This document shows positions 52,662 to 61,268 of a stretch of DNA of 64,000 bases, piece by piece. The stretch's first letter is position 1. Each line of letters opens with the position of its first letter. The notes below the pieces were generated by a model that made no database searches, was not told the DNA's origin, and was given only the letters and a program-made list of their open reading frames with translations. The stretch spans positions 6,572,001-6,636,000 of the forward strand of contig NZ_CP098740.1 in the NCBI RefSeq assembly GCF_026167665.1, given 5' to 3'. Source of the DNA: Streptomyces drozdowiczii. Its GTDB lineage: Bacteria > Actinomycetota > Actinomycetes > Streptomycetales > Streptomycetaceae. Position numbers and translations under genes: made by a program.

Positions 52662-53660
52662 TCACCACCGCAGTGCCGGGGTGTGCACGGGCGCGTCGTA
52701 GAAGTCCAAGGCAGTGCTGTCGGCGGCCATGAGCGTGAGGGAGAACCCCCGCATGTCCAGCGCCGTCACGTACTCGCCCACCAGGTGGCGCGCGAGCCGC
52801 ACTCCTCGGGCGTCGAGCACGCGCCCCAACTCTCCGAACACCGCGTACAGTTCGAGGGAGGTGACGGCCCCGAGCCCGTTGACGAGAGCGACGACGGGCT
52901 CGTCGGCCCCGGGCCGCAACGCGTCCAGCAGTGCCCCCGTCATCTCCTCCACCAACGCGCCCACGGTGCCCTGTTCCCGGGTGCGGGCGGCACGCTCTCC
53001 GTGAATCCCCACGCCGTACTCCAGCTCACCGGGCGGCAGTTCGAAGGCCGGCTCGCCGGTGGCCGGCGCGTGGTGCGCGGCCGAGGCGACGGCGAGCGTA
53101 CGGCACCGTCCCGCGAGGCCCGTACCCAGCTCCACCAGCTGGTCGAGCCCCATCCCCGTGTCGGCGGCGGCGCCCAGGACCTTCTCCAGCAGCACCGTGG
53201 CGCCCGTGCCGCGCCGTCCGGCGGCGATGTCCTCCGAGTCGGTGGCCAGGTCGTCGTCCACGAGGACCCGCGCACAGGCGATTCCCGCGTCGGCGAGGCG
53301 CTCGGCCGCGATGCCGAAGTTGATCCGGTCGCCGGTGTAGTTCTTCACGATATGCAGCACGCCCCCGGGCCCCGCCACCGCGCGGGAGGCCCGGAAGATC
53401 TGCCGGTTGTGCGGCGAGGCGAACACCCTCCCCGGGCAGGCGGCATCGAGCATCCCCGCCCCGACGAACCCCGCGTGCAACGGCTCGTGCCCGGACCCGC
53501 CCCCCGACAACAGCCCGACCCGCCGCGTGGGCGCGGTGTGCCGGGCGGTGACGAAACCGTCCGCCGCGTCGTACCGCACCAGATCCGCGTGCGCACGAGC
53601 GAAGCCGGACAACGCGTCGGCCACAAGTTCACCGGCGCCGTTCTCGAAGTACCTGGCCAT
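52662..53660 (-). CDS. dhaK: Dihydroxyacetone kinase subunit DhaK
   Basis: 332 aa from the ATG at 53660. Substrate-binding subunit: LSGGGSGHEPLHAGFVGAGM with His58, NYTGDRINF with Asp111, and covalent-substrate His220 in GVGIHGE, all conserved with E. coli DhaK. It binds dihydroxyacetone (or a related keto-sugar) as a hemiaminal; DhaL, 40 bases downstream, completes the kinase. Short-carbon sugar use or glycerol breakdown is the likely role. Confidence 0.95.
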   Translation of the reverse strand: MARYFENGAGELVADALSGFARAHADLVRYDAADGFVTARHTAPTRRVGLLSGGGSGHEPLHAGFVGAGMLDAACPGRVFASPHNRQIFRASRAVAGPGGVLHIVKNYTGDRINFGIAAERLADAGIACARVLVDDDLATDSEDIAAGRRGTGATVLLEKVLGAAADTGMGLDQLVELGTGLAGRCRTLAVASAAHHAPATGEPAFELPPGELEYGVGIHGERAARTREQGTVGALVEEMTGALLDALRPGADEPVVALVNGLGAVTSLELYAVFGELGRVLDARGVRLARHLVGEYVTALDMRGFSLTLMAADSTALDFYDAPVHTPALRW

Positions 53661-53800
53661 GAGCCGCACCCATCCCGTCCCTGGCGGTGAGGCCGTACGA
53701 GCCGACCCGGACGATAATCCCATGGTGCGGGTAACGATCCGCATGCGGCAACTCGCACAGCGTGGCAACGGGGCGGGCGGTGCGGGCGAGCCCTGGGCGT

Positions 53801-53938
53801 GCCAACGTGGTTCGGTGGTATTCGGAGGACGCGGCGCTCCGGGCGTTCCTGGCCATGGCCCTGTACAACCGGGGCGAGGGTCGCGAGGCGGTGGGGCTGC
53901 TCCTGAAGACGCGCTTTGGTTCGGGAACCACACTCCCG
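53801..53938 (+). pseudogene. Fragment resembling the C-terminal part of a TPR-type protein
   Basis: In one frame the 338-base gap upstream of dhaK encodes YSEDAALRAFLAMALYNRGEGREAVGLLLKT, a helix-loop-helix pattern (A-L-x-N-x-G-x-x-x-E-A-x-x-L-L) like the last repeat of Streptomyces TPR proteins. There is no start and no continuation on either side, so I read it as a remnant. The rest of 53661-53999 shows nothing else I can support. Confidence 0.35.
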
Positions 53939-53999
53939 GTGAGCGCCCGGCGCACCTCCGGGCCGCGGTCGGCGGCCTGGCGGCCGGTGATCGGGCCGG

Positions 54000-55454
54000 T
54001 CACGGGTTCTCCCCGTCGTCCTGTGAGTCGTTCTCGGAGGTCTCGCCGATGCCGCGCAGTGAGCGGTCGGCGACGGTCACCGCCAGGAACAGGACGCTGG
54101 TGGCCAGCATGAACCAGGCCAGGTGGTGCAGCCCGCCGGTGTCGGCGCGCTGCCCGAAGAAGGCGCCGTTGGCGGCCGACGCGGTGATCGCGCCGAGGTA
54201 GCCGAAGGTGCGCAGCAGCCCGGCGGACGAGCCGACGCGGTCGCCGTCGGACTGGTGATAGACCGCGTTCTGGAGGGCGAGGCCGTTCAGCCCCTGCGGC
54301 ACACCGAGGACGACCACGACCGCCAGCAGCATCCACACCGGGCTGTCGCCGTGCAGGAGGAGCAGCAGCGCACACGCCACGATCTGCCCGACCGCGCCCA
54401 CCAGCAGCTTCCCGCGCACGGCCTGGCGCCGTCCGGTGAGGGCGGAGACGGCGATCCCCGTGGCGAACAGGGGCAGCTGGACCAGCCCGGCCTGCGAGGC
54501 GGACAGCCCGCGTCCCTGCTCGGTCCACTGGGTGAATCCGTACAGGAAGGCGTAGGTGACGACGTAACAGAGCAGAGCGCGGCCGTACGTGGCGACCAGC
54601 GGCAGATTCCCGCCGAGGACGCGTACGTCGATGAACGGCTCCCCGGCACGCAGCTCGCGCCAGGTGAATCCGGCACCGGCCGCGAGGGTGAGCACCAGCA
54701 GCCACCAGGCGCCGCTGCCGATGTCCATCAGGAACAGCAGCAGGCACGACAGTGCCACGGCGAACAGCCCCATCCCCGGCAGATCCAGGCTCCGCACCCA
54801 GGGGCGGCCGTCCGTGCGGGCCGTCCCGGGAAGTGCCGGGATGCGGCGCGCCCCGAGGTACAGGCCGAGCAGCGCCAGCGGGATGTTGACGGCCAGGGTG
54901 GCGCGCCAGCCGCCGATGCCGACCAGCAGTCCACCGACGCTCGGTCCGACGACGGCGATGGTCTGGGTGGTGATCGCGAGCGCGGTCAGCACCCCGGCCG
55001 GGCTCTTCTCACCGGTGCGCCGGGCCTCGCTGCGGATCAGGTACATGGCGGCCGGATAGCCGGAGCAGGTGCCGAATCCCAGCAGCACCCGCGCGGCGAC
55101 GAGCATGCCGAGGCTGGGCGCCAGCATGCCGACGACCCCGGCGATCCCGGTCAGCGCGGTCCCGGCGAGGAACAGGCGCCGTGGCCCGAACAGGTCGATG
55201 AGCCGGCCCATCACCGGCTGGCCTATCGCGGTCGCCAGGTAGAGGGCGGAGATCAGCCACGCCGTCCGGGAGGGCGGAGAGCCGAAGGCGGCTCCGATGG
55301 GGACCAGGGAGACCGAGATGATGGAGGAGTTGACCGGGTTGAGGGCGGCCCCCGTCATCATCGGGGCGAGCAGCCGCCGGTCGAAGCCGTGCGCCGAGCC
55401 CTCGTCCCGCCCAGGGCGCCACCGTTCGAGGGCGCGCGTCATTCCCGTACTCAC
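54000..55454 (-). CDS. MFS drug-efflux transporter (DHA2, 14-helix)
   Basis: 484 aa; GTG at 55454 overlaps the MarR stop as GTGA. N-terminal motif A GQPVMGRLIDLFGPRRLFL and motif C AVVGPSVGGLLVG in helix 5; about 14 membrane helices. It exports small hydrophobic compounds or drugs by proton antiport; the substrate is presumably the MarR ligand. The cytoplasmic C-terminus is short and acidic (SENDSQDDGENP). Confidence 0.93.
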   Translation of the reverse strand: MSTGMTRALERWRPGRDEGSAHGFDRRLLAPMMTGAALNPVNSSIISVSLVPIGAAFGSPPSRTAWLISALYLATAIGQPVMGRLIDLFGPRRLFLAGTALTGIAGVVGMLAPSLGMLVAARVLLGFGTCSGYPAAMYLIRSEARRTGEKSPAGVLTALAITTQTIAVVGPSVGGLLVGIGGWRATLAVNIPLALLGLYLGARRIPALPGTARTDGRPWVRSLDLPGMGLFAVALSCLLLFLMDIGSGAWWLLVLTLAAGAGFTWRELRAGEPFIDVRVLGGNLPLVATYGRALLCYVVTYAFLYGFTQWTEQGRGLSASQAGLVQLPLFATGIAVSALTGRRQAVRGKLLVGAVGQIVACALLLLLHGDSPVWMLLAVVVVLGVPQGLNGLALQNAVYHQSDGDRVGSSAGLLRTFGYLGAITASAANGAFFGQRADTGGLHHLAWFMLATSVLFLAVTVADRSLRGIGETSENDSQDDGENP

Positions 55455-55900
55455 GACCGGACGACCCGCTCCAGGACGGTCATCGCCGCCAGAAGATCGC
55501 GCCGCTCCTCCTCGGTGCAGTGCTCCTCCAGGGCCCGGGCGAGCCAGCCCTCCCCGGCGCGACGGCGGTCCTCCAGGAAGGTGTGTCCGCTGCCGGTCAC
55601 GTAGACCAGCTGCCGGCGGCCGTCATCCGGGTCCTGGCGGCGGCTGACCAGGCCACGTTCGACCAGGGCCGCGACGGTGCTCGCCACCGACTGGTGCCGT
55701 ACCCCCTCGGCGGCGGCCAGACCGACCACCGACGCCTCGCCGTCCTTGTCGAGCCGGCTGAGGACGGAGGTCTGGGAGGGCGTGAGCTCCTCGCGGTCGT
55801 AGGTCTCCCGCAGGCGCCGCCGCAGTCGGCTGTACACCACGCGGATCTCGTGCGCCGCGCCGGCGGCCGTCTCGGAGACGGTCTGCTCGGTCTCGTTCAT
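55451..55900 (-). CDS. MarR-family repressor
   Basis: 149 aa; ATG at 55900. Winged helix: LTPSQTSVLSRLDKDGEASVVGLAAAEGVRHQSVASTVAALVERGLVSRRQDPDDGRRQLVYVT (about 40-105), the full MarR DNA-binding signature. First gene of a two-gene unit with the MFS pump. A near-perfect operator lies at 55915-55934, 15 bases before the start, so autorepression is very likely. Confidence 0.94.
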   Translation of the reverse strand: MNETEQTVSETAAGAAHEIRVVYSRLRRRLRETYDREELTPSQTSVLSRLDKDGEASVVGLAAAEGVRHQSVASTVAALVERGLVSRRQDPDDGRRQLVYVTGSGHTFLEDRRRAGEGWLARALEEHCTEEERRDLLAAMTVLERVVRS

Positions 55901-55914
55901 GCGTGCAGGCTAAC

Positions 55915-55934
55915 TGCGCAGCTTGAGCTGCGCA
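55915..55934. promoter_or_regulatory. MarR operator: 9-bp arms TGCGCAGCT/AGCTGCGCA
   Basis: A perfect inverted repeat (55915-55923 and 55926-55934) separated by TG, immediately upstream of the MarR gene. This is the size and position of a MarR dimer site. Confidence 0.8.
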
Positions 55935-55982
55935 ACCAAGCCTGTGCGATGCGGGACGAGAATTCACCCTTGCATGTAACTC

Positions 55983-55992
55983 CGTAATTACG
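55983..55992. promoter_or_regulatory. CGTAATTACG palindrome before the ArsR-like gene
   Basis: A 10-bp perfect palindrome ending 12 bases before the ArsR-like ATG, flanked by GTAAC on each side, in an AT-rich patch. A likely autoregulatory site. Confidence 0.55.
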
Positions 55993-56004
55993 TAACCTCG
56001 TCGC

Positions 56005-56511
56005 ATGGACTTGGAAGAGCGTGTCACCGAGCTGGAACGGCGCCTGGCCGAGCTGGTGGAGGCGGCCCCCGCCGCGCCCGCGGTGCCTCAGGCCGACTTC
56101 TGGGCGCTCGACGCGCTGAAAGCACGGCACCCGGTGACGGACGAGGCGGACGGCGCGGTGCTGTTCACCGGGGCGGTGCGCGTACCGACCGGGCATCGCT
56201 ACGAATGGCAGTACGGCCTGCTGACCGAGACGGTGCTGGACGAGGATTGGCAGGAGGCCGCCACGTCGTTCGCCGCGCTCGGCCATCCCGTACGGCTGAC
56301 GCTGCTGCGCGAGGTCCTGGGCGGCCTGCGCACCGCGGCGGAACTGGCCGCGCTCGACGGTGTCGGGACGACCGGCCAGGTCTACCACCATCTGCGTCAG
56401 CTGACGGGCGCCGGCTGGCTGCACTCCCCGGAGCGCGGCCGGTACGAGATACCGGCGGGGCGAGTCGTGCCACTCCTGGTGGTGCTCACCGCCGCACGCC
56501 CCGTGACCTGA
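56005..56511 (+). CDS. ArsR-like helix-turn-helix regulator
   Basis: 168 aa; ATG at 56005. The N-terminal coiled-coil-like helix MDLEERVTELERRLAELVE is followed by a variable segment and a winged helix (about 90-160): SFAALGHPVRLTLLREVLGGLRTAAELAAL, TTGQVYHHLRQLTGAGWLHSPERGRYEIP. No metal-binding cysteines, so it is not a metal sensor of the classical kind. Probably controls itself and the M23 peptidase gene 50 bases downstream. Confidence 0.88.
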   Translation: MDLEERVTELERRLAELVEAAPAAPAVPQADFWALDALKARHPVTDEADGAVLFTGAVRVPTGHRYEWQYGLLTETVLDEDWQEAATSFAALGHPVRLTLLREVLGGLRTAAELAALDGVGTTGQVYHHLRQLTGAGWLHSPERGRYEIPAGRVVPLLVVLTAARPVT

Positions 56512-56561
56512 CCGATCGCGTACGCCGACCGCGTACGCCGAAGACGCACAAGGGGGAGCAC

Positions 56562-57416
56562 ATGTTCATGGACCGACGGAAGATCGCCGCGAAGGTCCAG
56601 TACGCGCTGTGGGTGGTCTTCTTCGCCCAGATCGTCGTCGGATTCTTCGTGGAACTGCCGTACAACTACTGGCTGAGCTGGCTCCCGGCCCTCGGTGCGA
56701 TGGGAATCGGCCTGGTGACAGCCCGCTCCGTCCGCCACCGGATCGAGACCGGGGCTCCGCCACCTGTCGCGGTGGAGCCCCCGGTGACCGGTCGCTGGTC
56801 CGCGGTCAACAGCCCCGCCGACAAGGTCCCGAGCCACGGAACGCACAGCCTGGCGCAGACCTACGCCATCGACATCGTGGCCGAGCCGGCGGAGGGACCC
56901 GAGCGCCCCGCCCCGGTGTGGTTCTGGCCCGTCGCCCGGCGCAACCGGGACTACCCCGCCTTCGGCGCCCCCTTGTACGCGGTCGCGGGCGCGACCGTCG
57001 TGCACGCGGAGGACGGCCAGCGCGACCACCTGAGCCGCAGCTCGCTCGCCGGGGTCCTGTATTTCTGGCTGGTCGAGGGGGTGGGCAGGACCATAGGTGG
57101 CAGCCGACGCGTCGTGGGCAACCACATAGTCCTGGACCTGGGCGAGGGAACGTACGCCGTGTACGCACACGTCCAGCGCGGCTCCCTGCGTGTCCGGCCG
57201 GGCGACGAGGTCGAGCCCGGCCACCTGCTCGGCCACTGCGGCAACTCGGGCAACTCGACCCAGCCCCATGTGCACTTCCAGCTGATGGACGGCCCGGACC
57301 TGGAGACGGCGCGCGGAATTCCGTTCACCTGGCACGGGGTCGGGGTGCCGGCCGCCGGCGAGACGTTCACGGTGGACGCGGACGCCTCCGCTCCGGCCCG
57401 GCCTCAGGACGCCTGA
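56562..57416 (+). CDS. Membrane-anchored M23-family metallopeptidase
   Basis: 284 aa; ATG at 56562 after AGGGGGAG. Two N-terminal membrane segments (YALWVVFFAQIVVGFFVELP and LSWLPALGAMGIGLV). The M23/LytM domain has His in PSHGTHSLAQTYAIDIV, GNHIVLDLGEGTYAVYAHVQRGS, and HCGNSGNSTQPHVHFQL, which supplies the H-x-H metal ligands. The usual zinc-ligand HGxxxD is present as HGTHSLAQTYAID. The family cuts peptidoglycan cross-links or serves as scaffold. Likely co-regulated with the ArsR-like gene. Confidence 0.9.
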   Translation: MFMDRRKIAAKVQYALWVVFFAQIVVGFFVELPYNYWLSWLPALGAMGIGLVTARSVRHRIETGAPPPVAVEPPVTGRWSAVNSPADKVPSHGTHSLAQTYAIDIVAEPAEGPERPAPVWFWPVARRNRDYPAFGAPLYAVAGATVVHAEDGQRDHLSRSSLAGVLYFWLVEGVGRTIGGSRRVVGNHIVLDLGEGTYAVYAHVQRGSLRVRPGDEVEPGHLLGHCGNSGNSTQPHVHFQLMDGPDLETARGIPFTWHGVGVPAAGETFTVDADASAPARPQDA

Positions 57417-58003
57417 CCCGGACCTCCACCGTTCTCGCCGGGCGGCCCGTCGAGAACGGCGGGGGCGTACTCCAGCAGCTGGAGCCGCCCGTCGAAGACG
57501 CGGCTCTCGATCAGATCGAGGCGGACATCCGGGTAGGCGTCGAAGATCCTCTCCCGCCCGGTGGCGCCGGTGATGACCGGGAAGACGACGACCCGGAAGC
57601 GGTCCACGAGACCGGCCGCGAGCAGCGCCCTGCACAGACTGAGACTGCCGAGCGTACGCAGCGGACGCGTCTCGGTCCGCTTCATCTCCCGCACGACCTC
57701 GACGGCGTCCCCCCTGATCAGCTCGGTGTTCTCCCAGACGAGAGGCGATTCCAGCGTGGACGAGAAGACGACCTTGGGCATGGCGTTCAGCTCGGCGAAC
57801 CCGGGGTCGTCGGGCATCTGCGCGGCGAACCCCGACATGAGCCGGTAGGTCGTGGCCCCCATCAGACCGACGTGCCGCTTCTCGCCCTCACTGTCGATCC
57901 ACGCGAGGTATTCGGGCCCCTCCATACCCCAGAACCCTGGCCAGCCCTCGGCGGACGCGTATCCGTCGAGCGAAATGATGAAGTCCACCATGAGGCTAGT
58001 CAT
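57404..58003 (-). CDS. Dihydrofolate-reductase-like (RibD C-terminal domain) protein
   Basis: 199 aa; ATG at 58003 (or 57991). Motifs: MVDFIISLDGYASAEG, LMGATTYRLM, KVVFSSTLESPLVWENTELI, LGSLSLCRALLAAGLVDRFRVVVFPVITG. This is the yyaP/RibD C-terminal reductase family with an NADPH-binding fold; role unknown. It overlaps the peptidase gene's 3' end by 13 bases (convergent). Confidence 0.88.
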   Translation of the reverse strand: MTSLMVDFIISLDGYASAEGWPGFWGMEGPEYLAWIDSEGEKRHVGLMGATTYRLMSGFAAQMPDDPGFAELNAMPKVVFSSTLESPLVWENTELIRGDAVEVVREMKRTETRPLRTLGSLSLCRALLAAGLVDRFRVVVFPVITGATGRERIFDAYPDVRLDLIESRVFDGRLQLLEYAPAVLDGPPGENGGGPGQAS

Positions 58004-58084
58004 CGGACTGTCCCTTCACGATCGGCGCGTGTCCCAGTAATGACCGCCACCACCCCGCGAACTCATCGCCGGCCGCGCCGGCGG

Positions 58085-58570
58085 CTACCACCGGTGGGGG
58101 CGGCGGGTGGTGGCGAGGAGGGTCGCCACCGCTGCGACCATGGCCAGGGCGATCGCGAAGTGGGCTGCCCAGGCGCCGGCCGGGGTGGGGCCGCCCCAGG
58201 CGCTGGTGGTGTCCTCGCCCGCCGTCGCCAGCGGGTACAGCAGGCCGCGGACGAGTAGAAGGGTCACGGAGGGGGCGGCGAGCGCGAAGGCGAGGGTGTT
58301 GGCCGGGAGGCCGCGGAGGGCACGGCCGACGACGGTCCGGAAGCGGTCCGGCTCGGGCGGAAGAGGCGTGGCCGACGGGGACTCGGCCGGCCCGCCGAGG
58401 GATGTGAGGCGCCGTTGCAGCCGACCGGCGGCCGACGCGTTGCCGGTCAGGGCCAGCGCCAGCGCGAGGACGGTGGCGGGCAGGGCCAGCAGCGCATGGA
58501 CCAGGAGCAGCACCGCCCGCCGAGGCAGCGGACGGCGGCGTGCGGGGAGGGCGTCGGGTGCGAGTGCCAT
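58085..58570 (-). CDS. Small membrane protein of unknown function
   Basis: 161 aa from the ATG at 58570. Three or four membrane segments: VLLLVHALLALPATVLALALAL, NTLAFALAAPSVTLLLVRGLLYPL, AHFAIALAMVAAVATLLA. An Arg-rich N-terminus is on the inside. No motif that I recognise. Codon use is normal. Confidence 0.65.
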   Translation of the reverse strand: MALAPDALPARRRPLPRRAVLLLVHALLALPATVLALALALTGNASAAGRLQRRLTSLGGPAESPSATPLPPEPDRFRTVVGRALRGLPANTLAFALAAPSVTLLLVRGLLYPLATAGEDTTSAWGGPTPAGAWAAHFAIALAMVAAVATLLATTRRPHRW

Positions 58571-58673
58571 GGGGAGCCCCTTCTCGGGTTCGGTGCGATG
58601 ACCGGACGGTAGGGGCAGGGCCGCACCGACGGCGTCATACCGGGGAGCCAACCCGGCCGTGAGACCTCAGTAG

Positions 58674-58916
58674 CACGCCCCTCGGGGCAGCGCCCTCCCT
58701 CCGGCGGCCGGACTCCTGCGCGTCGAGGGCTGGAGGTTCGGCTCGTACGCCCTCACCCGCAAGGGCCGGCGCGCGTACGCGGAGGACCTGGCGGACGCGG
58801 TCGGCGCAGAGGACACCGACCGCGCCGACCGGGTGCTCGGCCGGATCAACGCCCTCCTCGCCACCGCCACGTCCGCCTTCGACCTGACCAGGAATCTGCT
58901 GCCGCCCGGCAACTGA
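58674..58916 (+). pseudogene. Remnant of a winged-helix regulator gene (3' end)
   Basis: A continuous frame of 80 codons ends at TGA 58914 and begins after a stop at 58671. There is no start codon. It encodes LRVEGWRFGSYALTRKGRRAYAEDL, a beta-wing followed by a long helix DRADRVLGRINALLATATSAFDLTRNLL, the C-terminal pattern of a DNA-binding regulator. The 5' part is missing. The rest of the 380-base gap before the MFS gene is empty. Confidence 0.4.
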
Positions 58917-58952
58917 GCCCGGGACCGACGGGCTCCGCTGCCGGGGCGCACA

Positions 58953-60422
58953 TCAGACGGGTTCCTCGACGGGGTGTTCCTCGACGCTGTGCGAGTCGGT
59001 GAGGCTCAGCGCGCCACCGGCTGCGATCAGGCCGACGAGGACGGCGAGCAGCGCGTAGGTGATCCGTTCGCCGTGGAAGAAGGACGCGACGAGGTCGCCG
59101 CTCCACACCCCGGCGGGGAGCGAGGTGGTGACCAGTGCCGCGATCAGCGTGCCGACCACCGCGGTGCCGACGCTGGAGCCGACCTCCTGGGCGGTGTCGT
59201 TGAGGGCGGCGGCGATCGAGGTCCGGTTGCTGGGCATCGCGTCCACGAGGGCCACCGCGCAGATCGTCATCACGGTGCGCAGCCCCACGGTCATGAGCAC
59301 CATGCACACCGCGATGACGGCGTACCCGTGCTCGACGCCCCAGGCGAGACCGGCCAACGACCCCGCCAGACAGGCCGCGCCCACCAGGCAGGCGATGCGG
59401 TGCCCGAACCGGCGGGCGAGCCACTCGGACAGAGGGGTGGCCATGAGCATCGTCACGATGATGGGCAGGTTGGCCAGGCCGGCCCGGACCGGGCTCCACC
59501 CGTACGCGTACTGGAAGTGCAGGATCAGCCCGAACATCACGCTGGCCATCGCGATCGACGTCCCGATCTGCGCGAGGGCGGCCCCCCGCACCGTGCCGTT
59601 CGAGAAGACCCGGAGATCCAGCATCGGCGCCGAGCTGCGCCGCTCGTGCCGGACGAAGGCGTACGCGGCCGCGACCGCGCCCACGATCGACCCCAGGGTG
59701 ATCCCGGAGAGCCAGCCGTTCTCGACCCCGCTGGTCAGCGAGTAGCAGGCGAGCCCGATGGCGGCGACGCTCAGCAGCGCGCCCGGCACGTCGAGCCTGT
59801 CCCTGGTCAGGTCCTCGGGGCGGTCGGCCGGCACGCCGAGCCGGACGCCGATGCACGCGATCAGCGCGATCGGGGCGTTGATGAGCAGCAGCCACTCCCA
59901 CCGGACGTGCGCCAGCGCCGTACCGCCGAGCAGCGGGCCGAGCACGAAGCCGGACATGCCCACGATGATCATCACGGTCATCGCGCGCATCCGCAGGGCC
60001 TTGTCGTCGAACAGGCGGAAGACCAGCGAGTTCGTGATCGGAGCCATCGCGGCGGCGGCCACGCCGAGCGCGGCGCGCAGGGCGATCAGCTCACCCGCGG
60101 TGGAGACGAGGGCGACGCACAGGCTGAGCGCGCCGAACACGGTGAGCCCGATGAGCAGCACCCGGCGGCGGCCGAGCCGGTCCGCCATCGATCCGGCGGT
60201 CAGCAGCAGGCCGCCGAACGTCAGCGAGTACGCACCGGTGACCCACTGCAACGCGGTCGTGCCGCTGCCCAGGTCGCGGCCGATCGTGGGCAGGGCGATC
60301 GACAGCAGCGTGTTGTCGACCATCTCGACGAAGAAGGCCAGGCACAGGGCGGCCAGGGGTATCCACGCCGCACGCAGCGAGGGATAGGAACGGGACCCGT
60401 TTCCGGGTGGGGCGGTAGTCAT
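58953..60422 (-). CDS. MFS efflux pump (EmrB/QacA-type, DHA2)
   Basis: 489 aa from the ATG at 60422, with AAGGA eight bases upstream. About 14 helices: LCLAFFVEMVDNTLLSIALPTIG (helix 1 with conserved D), motif A GSMADRLGRRRVLLIG, motif C MSGFVLGPLLGG. Exports drugs or toxic metabolites. Divergent from the TetR at 60526 with three operator sites between, so repression by it is strongly suggested. Confidence 0.94.
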   Translation of the reverse strand: MTTAPPGNGSRSYPSLRAAWIPLAALCLAFFVEMVDNTLLSIALPTIGRDLGSGTTALQWVTGAYSLTFGGLLLTAGSMADRLGRRRVLLIGLTVFGALSLCVALVSTAGELIALRAALGVAAAAMAPITNSLVFRLFDDKALRMRAMTVMIIVGMSGFVLGPLLGGTALAHVRWEWLLLINAPIALIACIGVRLGVPADRPEDLTRDRLDVPGALLSVAAIGLACYSLTSGVENGWLSGITLGSIVGAVAAAYAFVRHERRSSAPMLDLRVFSNGTVRGAALAQIGTSIAMASVMFGLILHFQYAYGWSPVRAGLANLPIIVTMLMATPLSEWLARRFGHRIACLVGAACLAGSLAGLAWGVEHGYAVIAVCMVLMTVGLRTVMTICAVALVDAMPSNRTSIAAALNDTAQEVGSSVGTAVVGTLIAALVTTSLPAGVWSGDLVASFFHGERITYALLAVLVGLIAAGGALSLTDSHSVEEHPVEEPV

Positions 60423-60437
60423 GGCGCGGTCCTTTCG

Positions 60438-60497
60438 ATCGAACATCGTTCGGCTATCGAACGCCGTACGATGAGCTACGATAGAACAGCGTTCGAT
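60438..60497. promoter_or_regulatory. Three TetR operators of consensus ATCGAAC-N3-GTTCGAT
   Basis: Site 1 60438-60454 (ATCGAAC-ATC-GTTCGGC), site 2 60456-60472 (ATCGAAC-GCC-GTACGAT), site 3 60481-60497 (ATAGAAC-AGC-GTTCGAT). Each is a 17-bp inverted repeat with one or two mismatches. They fill the gap between the pump and its TetR; centres are 18 and 25 bp apart. Confidence 0.8.
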
Positions 60498-60525
60498 ACG
60501 ATGCAAAAAGCGAGAGGAACACGCC

Positions 60526-61227
60526 ATGGCACAGCAGCGGCGCCGGGCCGACGGGGGACGCCGCCGGGCTTCGCACTCGATGGAGTCCGTGCTCACCGAG
60601 GCGGTGGCCCTGCTGGACGAGGCAGGCGCGCCCGCGCTGACCTTCCGCGCGCTCGCGCAGCGCCTGGGCGGCGGCGTTGCCAGCATCTACTGGTATGTCG
60701 AGAGCAAGGACGAACTGCTGGACCGCGCCACGGATCATGTGGTGGGCACGGTGCTCGCCGACATCGAGAAGGCCGCGCCCGGCGACGACCCCATCGACGA
60801 TCTGCGGGCGATGGCCATGACGTTGTTCGACGCGATCGTGGACCGGCCCTGGCTCGGTGCGTACTTCATGCGCAACACCGACCTCCAGAGCAATTCGCTG
60901 CGCCTGTACGAGAAGCTCGGCCGGCAGACGCTGCGCCTGAAGCTCGACGCGCGGCAGCGGTTCCACGCGGTGTCCGCGATCGTCGGAGTCGTCGTCGGCT
61001 CCGCCGTCGACATGGGCCAGGAGCCGCCGCAGGAAATCCTCGACGGGGCCGTGGACCGCGAGGAGTACCTCGGCCGTTTCGCCAGTGCCTGGCGCGAGCT
61101 GGACCCGGCGGAGTACCCCTTCATCCACGAGATCGTCGACGAGTTCGACGGTCATGACGACGTGGACCAGTTCCGCTCCGCGCTGGACCTGACCCTGGCC
61201 GGACTGCGCCTCCAGGCCGGCGCGTAA
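60526..61227 (+). CDS. TetR-family repressor
   Basis: 233 aa; ATG at 60526 after GAGAGG. HTH: VLTEAVALLDEAGAPALTFRALAQRLGGGVASIYWYVESKDELLDRATDHV (about 22-72), with the IYWYVESKDELL signature of TetR/TetR_C (tetracycline-repressor-like) proteins. The C-terminal domain binds a ligand, presumably the substrate of the divergent pump. Confidence 0.93.
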   Translation: MAQQRRRADGGRRRASHSMESVLTEAVALLDEAGAPALTFRALAQRLGGGVASIYWYVESKDELLDRATDHVVGTVLADIEKAAPGDDPIDDLRAMAMTLFDAIVDRPWLGAYFMRNTDLQSNSLRLYEKLGRQTLRLKLDARQRFHAVSAIVGVVVGSAVDMGQEPPQEILDGAVDREEYLGRFASAWRELDPAEYPFIHEIVDEFDGHDDVDQFRSALDLTLAGLRLQAGA

Positions 61228-61268
61228 GCCTCCGCGTCTCAGCGCCAAGGGCCGTGGAGAAGTGGGCC

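Noticed and set aside
53661..53999. A complete gene in the gap upstream of dhaK
   Set aside because: Only a short TPR-like stretch is protein-like; there is no start signal and the frame becomes low-complexity.
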